Assembly (NCBI GenBank): GCA_017390825.1
Contig: JAFPAK010000269.1
Coordinates: forward strand, 1 to 18,020
Source: Clostridia bacterium
Lineage (GTDB): Bacteria > Bacillota_A > Clostridia > Oscillospirales > Acutalibacteraceae
Direction of reading: 5' to 3'
DNA length: 18,020 bases
Shown here: positions 7,459 through 14,124 of the stretch, piece after piece
Layout: each line of letters begins with the position of its first letter
Numbering within the stretch: position 1 is the stretch's first letter
Position numbers and translations under genes: made by a program
Notes under the pieces: generated by a model
Seen by the model: only the letters and a program-made list of their open reading frames with translations
Database searches by the model: none
Told to the model about the DNA's origin: nothing

Positions 7459-7532
7459 TTTCCTATCCCTCTCGTCAGCCTAAAATATTGTGTAAATTCG
7501 CAGTTATTGAAGCAATGCTTTATATTCGATTA

Positions 7533-8786
7533 TTAAAGAAGACTCTTTATAACGCTTTCGTAATTATCTATCTTCTTTTGGTTTACCGCATCTTCCTTCG
7601 ACGAAGTGTGTATTGTCGGCTCGCTTCCGTCTGTGCCGTAGAAAGGGGTATCATTATCGTTTTCGTATTTGACTCTGTCCTCTTCGTTTCTGAAATCAGG
7701 AATGTCATATGCACAGTTGCCGTTGAGAATACTCCTATGTGCGAGAATAGCTACAGATGAGCAGGTAGTTGCAAAATAAACGTCAAACTGCGGCTTTCTG
7801 TTTTCTCTTATGCAATTCAAAAACTCTCTGATAACAACAAAATCTCCTCCGCCGTGACCGGACTTTTCTATAAGCGCCTGATCGGGATCGTTAAGTACAG
7901 GCTTATAATAGTTTGATTCTTCTTTTCCTTCGGGAACATTCCATTGATTGTAGTTCAGCATAATCTTTCCGCCGCCGCCGCGGATATTTTCTATCTGACC
8001 CTTTGTACCGCAAATGCGATAGGAATTTTCGTGATAGCCAAAGGTAGCATTGCCCGTAACTCTGAATACGGAATTGTTGTCATTAAGCGTTGTGATAATG
8101 GCAGCCCTGTCGTTTTTATAGAGTCCGCTCAGCGCTTGATCCTCGGGATAGTCTATCGTTATAGGAAAAGCGGTTACACGCTTGGGGAGCGCACCTGTAA
8201 TATACATAAGCGGGGCAAGAGAATGAGTTATATAATATGTTGCAGGAAGTCTGTTTCTCCAGTGTGTTGCGAAGGGTTTGAGACTTGCAATATATTTTTT
8301 ATCATTTTCACCATAAGGGTTAGACGGATGGTTGTATTCTCCCTCCGCAAACATCAGGTCTCCCAAGCTTCCGCCTCTGAAAACATTATGTATCTCGCGG
8401 TTGAATTCCATATAGGGGTAGTTTTCAAGAAGCATATATATAGCTTTGCTCTTTTCAGCAGCTCTAACAAGCTCAACACCCTCTGCCATTGTGCTGTTGC
8501 TTATACATTCGCTGAGAACATGGATGTTCTTTTTAAGAGCTTTGATAGCATAGGGAGTATGCTCGTGGAAATAGTTTGCAATCAATACCGCTTCAAGCCC
8601 CTCATGCTCAATGAATTCGTCAAAATCTGTGTAGAGAGCAATGTCACCAAGCTTTTTCTTTGCCTCATCAAGTCTCTTTTGGTCAAAATCGCAAACTGCG
8701 ACTATCTCGGCGTTATTAGAAAGAAAATTATCTATCAGATGACTGCCTCTGTAAAGACCGAAAATACCTAATTTAATTGTTTTCAT
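7533..8786 (-). CDS. Gfo/Idh/MocA-family oxidoreductase with altered EKP motif
   Basis: NAD(P)-dependent sugar oxidoreductase-like protein, 417 aa, cytoplasmic. The N-terminal Rossmann fold shows GIFGLYRG (Gly7, Gly10, Gly14) and Asp33 at the end of strand 2 (VAVCDFD). The family's EKP motif, which supplies the catalytic lysine, reads Glu93-Cys94-Ile95 (LSECIS), so the usual lysine is missing. The C-terminal domain contains a SGHGGGD motif (His311, Asp315) reminiscent of the HGGMD motif of GH109-type glycosidases in the same superfamily. The ATG at 8786 has AGGAG about 8 nt before it. It follows the EamA permease by 14 nt in the operon and precedes the SGNH gene. The fold is certain; whether it oxidises a sugar, cleaves a glycoside by an NAD-dependent route or does neither is open. 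Confidence 0.9.
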   Translation of the reverse strand: MKTIKLGIFGLYRGSHLIDNFLSNNAEIVAVCDFDQKRLDEAKKKLGDIALYTDFDEFIEHEGLEAVLIANYFHEHTPYAIKALKKNIHVLSECISNSTMAEGVELVRAAEKSKAIYMLLENYPYMEFNREIHNVFRGGSLGDLMFAEGEYNHPSNPYGENDKKYIASLKPFATHWRNRLPATYYITHSLAPLMYITGALPKRVTAFPITIDYPEDQALSGLYKNDRAAIITTLNDNNSVFRVTGNATFGYHENSYRICGTKGQIENIRGGGGKIMLNYNQWNVPEGKEESNYYKPVLNDPDQALIEKSGHGGGDFVVIREFLNCIRENRKPQFDVYFATTCSSVAILAHRSILNGNCAYDIPDFRNEEDRVKYENDNDTPFYGTDGSEPTIHTSSKEDAVNQKKIDNYESVIKSLL

Positions 8787-8800
8787 AGTTTATTCTCCTT

Positions 8801-9649
8801 TTATAATAGCACAAGTGCCATAATTCCGATAAATGAAAGTGCCACCGAAAGCAGCTCACGCCACGAAGGTTTTTGACCCGTAACAGCGCTAAAAAATGTT
8901 GAAACTATCATCGTTCCACCCGTAACAAAGGGATACTGAACCGATGAAGGAAGCACTGTAAGGACGATGAGAAGCAGATAGTTTGCTATTCGGTTAAGTA
9001 TACCGCTGCCGGCAGAATAAAGTATTGCCGCCACAGAGGGTTTTTTCAGTTTGTTTTTGATTATTAAAAGAACAATAACCGAAAGAACAATATTTATAAT
9101 GGATATCCAAATTGAATAGGCTTCCGAATTTGTTATCTGAAAGGGTGAGGATTGATGGATTTTCGATATTACACCCGACATTCCATTCAACACAAATACA
9201 CCCGCATAGTAAATAAAGCCGCCCTTTTTCTTTCCTTTTTCAATTGTGATAAGCAAAGCGAAAACTATGAATATAACGCACACCGCTTTTCCGGAAGTTA
9301 ACGGCTCATTATAAAATATCATTCCATGGAGAAAGGGAAGCATCATACCGCCCAGCATTGAAAAAACCGAATAAAGCGACAGATTTATGCTGTCAAAGGC
9401 TTTGAGCGAGCAGAAGGAGAAAAGAATACCGTTTAGAGAGGCCAAAAAAGCCATGAGAAAGGTGAAGGGTGTAAAGTCAAATTGAGCTTTTGTGATTATC
9501 AAAAATGTGATAAGCCCTATAACACCCGCTATCAGCGTGGAAATAAATGTTGCATCAGCACCGCTGCCCATTTCTTCCTTGTATTTTCTTTTGAATAAGA
9601 AGGTTGTTCCAAACATTATGACCGAAATGGTCATCAACCCATAATACAT
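8801..9649 (-). CDS. EamA/DMT-type permease
   Basis: Integral membrane protein, 282 aa, with about ten hydrophobic helices in two halves, as in the drug/metabolite transporter superfamily (EamA-like). I chose the ATG at 9649, which has GAGGTG at 5 nt spacing; the longer frame from TTG at 9673 would contain the ribosome binding site. Visible helices include the first (YYGLMTISVIMFGTTFLF), a charged KGKKKGG loop at mid-length between the halves and a C-terminal helix ending in MALVLL. It is the first gene of the minus-strand operon, 14 nt before the Gfo/Idh gene, and has a near-consensus promoter. The likely job is moving a sugar or its product across the membrane; the substrate and direction are not readable from sequence. 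Confidence 0.88.
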   Translation of the reverse strand: MYYGLMTISVIMFGTTFLFKRKYKEEMGSGADATFISTLIAGVIGLITFLIITKAQFDFTPFTFLMAFLASLNGILFSFCSLKAFDSINLSLYSVFSMLGGMMLPFLHGMIFYNEPLTSGKAVCVIFIVFALLITIEKGKKKGGFIYYAGVFVLNGMSGVISKIHQSSPFQITNSEAYSIWISIINIVLSVIVLLIIKNKLKKPSVAAILYSAGSGILNRIANYLLLIVLTVLPSSVQYPFVTGGTMIVSTFFSAVTGQKPSWRELLSVALSFIGIMALVLL

Positions 9650-9672
9650 CAAGATCACCTCATTTCCGCACA

Positions 9673-9701
9673 ATTATACCAACCAACGCAAAGAATGTAA
9701 A
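9673..9701 (-). promoter_or_regulatory. Promoter of the EamA-Gfo/Idh-SGNH operon
   Basis: On the minus strand a -35 box TTTACA (9701-9696) and a perfect -10 box TATAAT (9678-9673) are 17 bp apart, about 24 nt before the EamA start. Strong match. Confidence 0.75.
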
Positions 9702-9714
9702 TAGAAATTTTCTA
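9702..9714. promoter_or_regulatory. Palindromic operator-like site between divergent genes
   Basis: TAGAAA-T-TTTCTA is a perfect 6-bp inverted repeat that abuts the -35 box of the minus-strand promoter and lies about 20 bp before the likely -35 of the AraC gene. The position fits an activator contacting sigma; binding by the adjacent AraC protein is inferred. Confidence 0.5.
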
Positions 9715-9732
9715 TAAAAATATGGAAAATGG

Positions 9733-9760
9733 TTGTTTTTTAGTTGGACTGTGTTAAAAT
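9733..9760 (+). promoter_or_regulatory. Probable promoter of the AraC-type regulator
   Basis: A -35-like TTGTTT (9733-9738) and a -10 TAAAAT (9755-9760), 16 bp apart, precede the ATG at 9780. It is weaker than its divergent counterpart. Confidence 0.45.
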
Positions 9761-9779
9761 AATAATTGAGGTGATACAA

Positions 9780-10565
9780 ATGGATCAAAACATATGTAAA
9801 TTCAACTTAAACAGCTCAAACGATCTCATCTGTTCCTGCTTTGTTCTGGAAAAAAAGGACATTCAGAAAAAAGAAAGAAGGTACAACGACTATGCTGTGC
9901 ATCTCGTTATGAGCGGAAGAGGAAGGATCACAGTAAACGGCAGAAGATATGAAACTAAAAAAGGTGATTTGTTCTTTTCCTGCAAAGATGATGCCATTTC
10001 AATAGAGCTTGGAGACATGGAATATGCCTACATACGCTTTCACGGCAGACGGGCGGCGGAATACACGCAGAGACTGGATATAAGTGCCGAAAATTGTGTG
10101 TTCAAGGGGAATGATAAGCTTATATCTTTTTGGAACGAGTGCCTTTCAAGCGCCACTGACGGAAATCTTGATCTTCTTAGCGAAGCGGTGCTTCTTTATT
10201 CGCTTGCTCTGCTCAAACCCAAGGAAAAGGAAGAAAATGATATTATTTCAAGAGTAATAAAGCTTACAGGCGAGTTGTTTTCGGATTCTTCGCTGTCGCT
10301 TTCGACTATTGCCGCAAGGGTTGGATATAATGATAAATATATCTCGTCGCTATTTAAAAAGCAAAAAGGAATAACTTACACTCGGTACCTCCGAAGTCTC
10401 CGTATAAAGCACTCAATATTTCTGATGGAGCAAGGCATTGTGAGCGTTAAAAACGTAGCAATCCTTTCGGGCTTCGGCGATGCACTGTATTTCTCAAAGG
10501 TCTTCAAAGAGGTTGAAGGAATATCTCCGAAGGATTTTATAAAAAATCAGCGGAGTACGATGTAG
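9780..10565 (+). CDS. AraC-family transcriptional regulator
   Basis: DNA-binding regulator, 261 aa. I chose the ATG at 9780 with GAGGTG 6 nt before it, not the upstream TTG at 9744. The N-terminal half is a cupin-type ligand-binding domain (HLVMSGRGRITVNGRRYETKKG, about residues 40-75). The C-terminal ~90 residues hold the two helix-turn-helix units of AraC/XylS: the first around LSTIAARVGYNDKYISSLFKKQKG, the second around VAILSGFGDALYFSKVFKEVEGISPKDF. It is divergent from the EamA-Gfo/Idh-SGNH operon with 130 bp between starts, containing a strong promoter and a palindrome. It is therefore likely the local regulator of that operon, responding to a small sugar. Family very clear; ligand unknown. 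Confidence 0.93.
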   Translation: MDQNICKFNLNSSNDLICSCFVLEKKDIQKKERRYNDYAVHLVMSGRGRITVNGRRYETKKGDLFFSCKDDAISIELGDMEYAYIRFHGRRAAEYTQRLDISAENCVFKGNDKLISFWNECLSSATDGNLDLLSEAVLLYSLALLKPKEKEENDIISRVIKLTGELFSDSSLSLSTIAARVGYNDKYISSLFKKQKGITYTRYLRSLRIKHSIFLMEQGIVSVKNVAILSGFGDALYFSKVFKEVEGISPKDFIKNQRSTM

Positions 10566-10591
10566 AAAACATTGAAGAATTTTTTACTAAT

Positions 10592-10610
10592 AAAACCCTT
10601 TATTTATGCG
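10592..10610. repeat. 19-bp repeat, copy A (half of a terminator)
   Basis: AAAACCCTTTATTTATGCG, matching 11081-11099 with one mismatch. At the second site it is the left arm and loop of a terminator; here the right arm is missing and unrelated sequence follows, which suggests a recombination breakpoint at about 10610. Confidence 0.5.
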
Positions 10611-10677
10611 ACTTTAAAGCTGTTGTACTGTTTTAGAGATTCCATATTTTGGTCTTTTCAGCTTAATATATATTATT

Positions 10678-10860
10678 GAAAGAGAGTGCCGTGCTATCAA
10701 ATGGCTGGATGAACATGACATTGTTTTCACTGAATATGATGATAAAGTTGTGCGACGTTTGGTTGATACTATCAAAGTCAATAGTGACGACACAATAACC
10801 GTTTACCTTAAAGGCGGAATCGAAATAACGGAGCCAATCTACAACAAAGAAAAGTCATAA
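10678..10860 (+). pseudogene. Large serine recombinase, C-terminal fragment
   Basis: An open frame without a start reads ERECRAIKWLDEHDIVFTEY, then DDKVVRRLVDTIKV and ITVYLKGGIEITEPI before a TAA stop at 10858-10860. The pattern FTEYDD-(V)RRLVDTI-V...ITVxxKGGIEI is typical of the last 50-60 residues of clostridial large serine recombinases; the catalytic, recombinase and zinc-ribbon parts are absent. An in-frame stop lies at 10615-10617. It differs in sequence from the tail at 5931-6476, so it derives from a different element. It is followed by a strong terminator (10875-10911). It was found by reading the frame directly and is short, so similarity is moderately certain. Confidence 0.7.
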
Positions 10861-10874
10861 TCTCCTCTCATGGA

Positions 10875-10911
10875 AAAGCAGAACGCTAAAGACAATATAG
10901 CGTTCTGCTTT
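10875..10911 (+). terminator. Terminator after the second recombinase fragment
   Basis: A 14-bp perfect stem AAAGCAGAACGCTA (10875-10888) with its complement at 10898-10911 and a 9-nt loop, ending in TTT. Confidence 0.85.
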
Positions 10912-11044
10912 CTTACATACAAAGAAAATGTTCTTGGGCTATTTTGTTGGGTTAAATGATGATGAAATCTACTTCATCTTGATGAGCAATAAAAACTACT
11001 TTTTTCACGATTTAAGCTTTTGGGCAATTTTGTTTTTTAATCAC
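10912..11044. other. Noncoding gap without recognised genes
   Basis: A 74-codon frame covers part of this stretch (10928-11152), but it has no ribosome binding site, its composition is F/L/I-rich as expected of AT-rich noncoding DNA, and it runs through two terminators. I see no promoter or structured RNA beyond a small GATGAA/TTCATC hairpin near 10966-10980. Confidence 0.5.
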
Positions 11045-11071
11045 AAATCCCTCTCAAAACGAGAGGGATTT
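11045..11071. terminator. Terminator hairpin AAATCCCTCTC
   Basis: Perfect 11-bp stem (11045-11055 with 11061-11071), 5-nt loop, T run to 11074. No intact gene lies immediately upstream, so it is probably a leftover. Confidence 0.8.
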
Positions 11072-11077
11072 TTTATG

Positions 11078-11115
11078 CCCAAAACCCTCTATTTATGCGG
11101 GTTTTGGGTGTTTTT
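11078..11115 (+). terminator. Terminator hairpin CCCAAAACCC
   Basis: A 10-bp perfect stem (11078-11087 with 11099-11108), 11-nt loop and T-rich tail. The left arm and loop recur at 10592-10610 without the right arm. Confidence 0.75.
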
Positions 11116-11166
11116 GTTATGTAGATTTCTTATAATATTTTGTAGAATATAAAAATTTCAATTTGG

Positions 11167-11196
11167 CATTTTAAGGCATGTTTTTGCCTTAAAATG
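11167..11196. terminator. 12-bp hairpin CATTTTAAGGCA (possible terminator)
   Basis: Perfect 12-bp inverted repeat (11167-11178 with 11185-11196) and a 6-nt loop. It is AT-rich and has only a weak T tail, so its function as a terminator is uncertain. Confidence 0.5.
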
Positions 11197-11234
11197 TTTC
11201 TTATTCTGTCAATATTGTGTCATTTTAAAAAGAT

Positions 11235-11258
11235 AAAGCTGCTCGACTGAGCAGCTTT
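11235..11258 (-). terminator. Terminator of the AraC gene at 11259-12194
   Basis: A 10-bp stem AAAGCTGCTC (11235-11244) with GAGCAGCTTT (11249-11258), loop GACT, immediately after the stop codon of the minus-strand regulator; T-rich sequence follows on minus. Confidence 0.85.
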
Positions 11259-12194
11259 TTAATATAAAACTTCATCCTTCGAATTATTGGATAGATTTTG
11301 CTGAAAGAGGTTGCGAAATTTTTGTGGTGATACACCGTATTTTTTACGAAATTGCGAATACATCCAACTTAATGTTTTATATCCACAATCGTAGCAAATA
11401 TCGATAATCGAATCATAGCTGTTCATTAGCATATTTGCAATATAATTAAGGCGGATTTCGTTGATATAGTCCATAGGTGTTATGCCGAATATTTTTTTGT
11501 GTGTGCGACATAAATGCTCCTTTGAGCGTCCTGAAATCTCAACCATACGTTCCATTCCTACTGAAAAATTTTCAATTTTTTTCATTTCTGTTCTGGCTTT
11601 TATAAGCCATGGGTAAACTTCCACTTTGTATTTTGAAAGATCTTCTAAGTTGGAGAAATATTCGATAAAAATTTTTATAAGTGAATATCGAAGAGACAAA
11701 GCTTTATTTTGTTTGTTGTTAAATTCTATCACATTAAGCTCATGAAAGAGTTGTAAACATTTTTCAATATCAAAGGAATTAAGAACGGCATATGGAGGCT
11801 GATCTGAGCTTAGCAATTGCTCAGAAGGAAAATCATTACCTAAAAAACGGAAAAGATTTTCTATTATCTCCGAACAGATACCTATGTGAACCACTGCAAG
11901 ACTTTTTTTACCTTTTCCGTAAAAATCATGAAAATCGTCCGGACGAATAAAAAGTAGTGTACCTTTAGGTAAATAGGTATATTTTTTGTTTGCCCAGTGA
12001 CCGCATCCGTCCTCAGGCAAGAACAGAAATTCATAATAATCGTGATGATGTACATATATATTGTCCCCTAATTGCTTGGGCGTAAAATTACAGCGAAACC
12101 CTAAAGAAATATCCAGCTTGTCCTTAGCGTAAAAACAGGGAAGGTCTTCAATGTTTAAATTGTCTTTATTTTTTATATATTCATTAATATGCAT
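11259..12194 (-). CDS. AraC-family transcriptional regulator (cupin N-terminus)
   Basis: DNA-binding regulator, 311 aa, start ATG at 12194 with a GGGGG ribosome binding site about 9 nt upstream. The N-terminal domain (about residues 40-100) has the AraC-type cupin pattern NIYVHHHDYYEFLFLPEDG...FIRPDDFHDF, with histidines that may bind ligand or metal. The C-terminal ~100 residues hold two helix-turn-helix units (MVEISGRSKEHLCRTHKKIFG and ICYDCGYKTLSWMYSQFRKKYG), ending shortly before a polar tail. It diverges from the exported-protein operon with 371 bp between starts. A TGTCAATAT motif occurs in its own promoter and before the operon promoter, so it probably controls both. Family is firm; inducer unknown. 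Confidence 0.93.
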   Translation of the reverse strand: MHINEYIKNKDNLNIEDLPCFYAKDKLDISLGFRCNFTPKQLGDNIYVHHHDYYEFLFLPEDGCGHWANKKYTYLPKGTLLFIRPDDFHDFYGKGKKSLAVVHIGICSEIIENLFRFLGNDFPSEQLLSSDQPPYAVLNSFDIEKCLQLFHELNVIEFNNKQNKALSLRYSLIKIFIEYFSNLEDLSKYKVEVYPWLIKARTEMKKIENFSVGMERMVEISGRSKEHLCRTHKKIFGITPMDYINEIRLNYIANMLMNSYDSIIDICYDCGYKTLSWMYSQFRKKYGVSPQKFRNLFQQNLSNNSKDEVLY

Positions 12195-12244
12195 ATTGGC
12201 GTACCCCCGTCCAGTGTAGAATTTCCGTATTTTCAGCTACCAAA

Positions 12245-12273
12245 ATTATACTATGCTCGATGTCAATATGCAA
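12245..12273 (-). promoter_or_regulatory. Promoter of the AraC gene, overlapping a shared motif
   Basis: On minus, -35 TTGCAT (12273-12268) and -10 TATAAT (12250-12245) are 17 bp apart. The motif ATGTCAATATGCAA (12260-12273) covers the -35 and spacer, as expected of an autorepressor site. Confidence 0.65.
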
Positions 12274-12411
12274 TATAATTTTTTAAAAATTAATTTTGGT
12301 TATTATTATTGGAAAATTATTCATTTAAAAGAAATATTTGTTAAAAAAGAATACTAAAATAGAATTAAATTTACTAATCTTAAAATTTTAAAGAAAAAGA
12401 ATTTTTATGTA
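12274..12411. other. AT-rich middle of the divergent intergenic region
   Basis: Very AT-rich with many short A and T tracts; no open frame, hairpin or clear promoter seen. Such DNA may be intrinsically curved, which would suit looping between the regulator motifs on its two sides. Confidence 0.4.
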
Positions 12412-12443
12412 ATGTCAATATACAACAATAAATATCAATACAA
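12412..12443 (+). promoter_or_regulatory. Tandem half-sites before the surface operon
   Basis: ATGTCAATATACAA (12412-12425) repeats the motif in the AraC promoter with one mismatch, and a weaker TATCAATACAA copy (12433-12443) follows with its TCAAT core 20 bp later. AraC-type activators typically bind direct half-sites about two helical turns apart; the second lies directly before the -35 position of the operon promoter. Confidence 0.5.
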
Positions 12444-12469
12444 GAAAAGAAAACAGGTTTTGTAACTGA

Positions 12470-12475
12470 TATAAT
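12470..12475 (+). promoter_or_regulatory. -10 box of the surface operon promoter
   Basis: TATAAT at 12470-12475, without a good -35 at 17 bp spacing (the region 12447-12452 is A-rich). A weak -35 fits activator dependence. A leader of about 85 nt follows, with a small AATAC/GTATT hairpin. Confidence 0.5.
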
Positions 12476-12565
12476 TTAGACGTAGCATTATGAGAATACA
12501 GTCGGTAACGGCAGTATTTTATTGTGTTAATTAAAAAATTATATTACGCTTTTGGAGGAATGAGA

Positions 12566-14101
12566 ATGAAGTGTATGTTGGACTTTAAAATGTTTACACG
12601 AAGAATATTTGTAGCTGCGGTTTCACTCTTGATTTTGTTGCAGATATTTGTTATCGGAGTTTCTGCTGAAAAGGTTGAATATGAGGGAAAGGGAACTGCG
12701 AAAAATCCCTATCTTGTAAAAACTGTTGAGCAATTGGACGGAATGAGAAATAAACTGTCTGCTACATATAAGCTTTCCGCTAATATTGATTTGTCAGGGG
12801 TACAAAATTTTAAACCTATTGGCAATTTAGCAAAACCGTTTACAGGAACTTTTTTATGTGATACCGATGAAAACGGTGCAGCAAAATACATAATTAAAAA
12901 CCTTACGGTTTCTGTTGAACCGGCAGGTGCAACCCTAGCTGAAAAATATTCAGGATATAAAAAAGATGGCACTTCAGGTTGGGAAGCCGGACTTTTCGGT
13001 GCAACTGATTCAGCTACCTTAAAAAATATAGTTATTCTTGATGCCAAAATATCTAACACAGTTGAGGGAAACTATGCCATGAATTCGGATTATTCTACAA
13101 ATCCGGGTATGGATGAAATGGCTACGGGTATACTTGTGGCTATCGGAGATAATACAAAAATTATCGGTTGCGGCTGTTCGGGTACTGTAACCTCTGCCAC
13201 CAATCATGTAGGCGGTTTGATAGGAGTTCTCAATGGCGGAAGTATCAAACAGAGCTACTCTTATGCTACGGTAACCTCAACCGGTAAGTGGGGTACGGGC
13301 GGATTAATAGGTTCTGCATCAGACAAAGTTACAATAACGGAAAGCTTCTATAACGGAACATTTTCAGGTGGAGTTACTCATGCAGGTGCTTTCGGTGGCT
13401 CTGTTCTCGGAGATAAAATCACAATTGAGGATTGTTATTCTGCGGGAATTGTTAAAACTGCCTCCTCAGGCTGCTTTGTAGGAACTAAAAATCATGCTGA
13501 TAAGGATAAGAAAACTCCTGTACAAATTTGTAAAAACTGTTTGTGTCTATCTACCATTGAGGGAAGGGTAAATGCTCAGACTAACAAGCGTGTATCAAAC
13601 GGTAATTATATTACAGATGCTCCGGGAGGCTTGATGGTGGGCTTTGCTGCTGCAAGCATTACAGAAATCAACAGTGCTTTTTCAGCTTTAGCTAACTGGA
13701 GTGTGAAGGACGGAGAATATCCACAGCTAAAAAATGTTCATCCGATTACAGATGCTTCTCTTTATACCGTTTCTGTTGAGGATACTGTCGATACAAGCTC
13801 TGTACTAACAAGCAGCGAAGCGGTTACATCATCTCAGCCGGATTCTAATAATGAAGAAACCGAAAATGCAGACGAAGGCAGTGTTGAAGTGATTGTGAAT
13901 GACAGCATGATGAAAATGTCAAAAAGTGAACGGATATTAATTATTGCTATGGCTGTTATTATAACGATTGCGGTAATTCTAAGTGTAGTAATTATAATTC
14001 ATACTTTTATTTTTACAAGGCGTGTAAAAACTTCGATAGTAGATGGTGAAGGTATATATTCAGAAAATGATGATATCGGAGACAATGAGTCCTATTCATA
14101 A
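12566..14101 (+). CDS. Exported GLUG-type beta-helix protein with C-terminal membrane anchor
   Basis: Surface protein of 511 aa. Start ATG at 12566 has GGAGGA at 6 nt spacing; an ATG 6 nt earlier would leave no spacing. A signal peptide covers about residues 1-35 (FVAAVSLLILLQIFVIGVSA). The main domain (about 40-390) shows the pattern AKNPYLVKTVEQLDGMRN followed by GLUG-like turns such as VGGLIGVLNGG and GTGGLIGSASD, typical of right-handed beta-helix adhesion or protease-associated proteins. An acidic, Ser/Thr-rich linker (about 395-450) leads to one transmembrane helix (about 457-481) and a ~30-residue cytoplasmic tail. There is no LPxTG sortase signal. It is the first gene of a four-gene operon, 23 nt before the cohesin-like gene. 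Domain class is good; binding target unknown. Confidence 0.85.
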   Translation: MKCMLDFKMFTRRIFVAAVSLLILLQIFVIGVSAEKVEYEGKGTAKNPYLVKTVEQLDGMRNKLSATYKLSANIDLSGVQNFKPIGNLAKPFTGTFLCDTDENGAAKYIIKNLTVSVEPAGATLAEKYSGYKKDGTSGWEAGLFGATDSATLKNIVILDAKISNTVEGNYAMNSDYSTNPGMDEMATGILVAIGDNTKIIGCGCSGTVTSATNHVGGLIGVLNGGSIKQSYSYATVTSTGKWGTGGLIGSASDKVTITESFYNGTFSGGVTHAGAFGGSVLGDKITIEDCYSAGIVKTASSGCFVGTKNHADKDKKTPVQICKNCLCLSTIEGRVNAQTNKRVSNGNYITDAPGGLMVGFAAASITEINSAFSALANWSVKDGEYPQLKNVHPITDASLYTVSVEDTVDTSSVLTSSEAVTSSQPDSNNEETENADEGSVEVIVNDSMMKMSKSERILIIAMAVIITIAVILSVVIIIHTFIFTRRVKTSIVDGEGIYSENDDIGDNESYS

Positions 14102-14124
14102 TTATATAAGGAGGGAGAAAAAAT

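Noticed and set aside
7944..8771. 275-codon plus-strand frame opposite the Gfo/Idh gene
   Set aside because: Antisense shadow of a clear family member with a good ribosome binding site on the other strand.
10928..11152. 74-codon plus-strand frame as a small gene
   Set aside because: No ribosome binding site, F/L/I-rich composition typical of AT-rich noncoding DNA, and it passes through two terminator hairpins.
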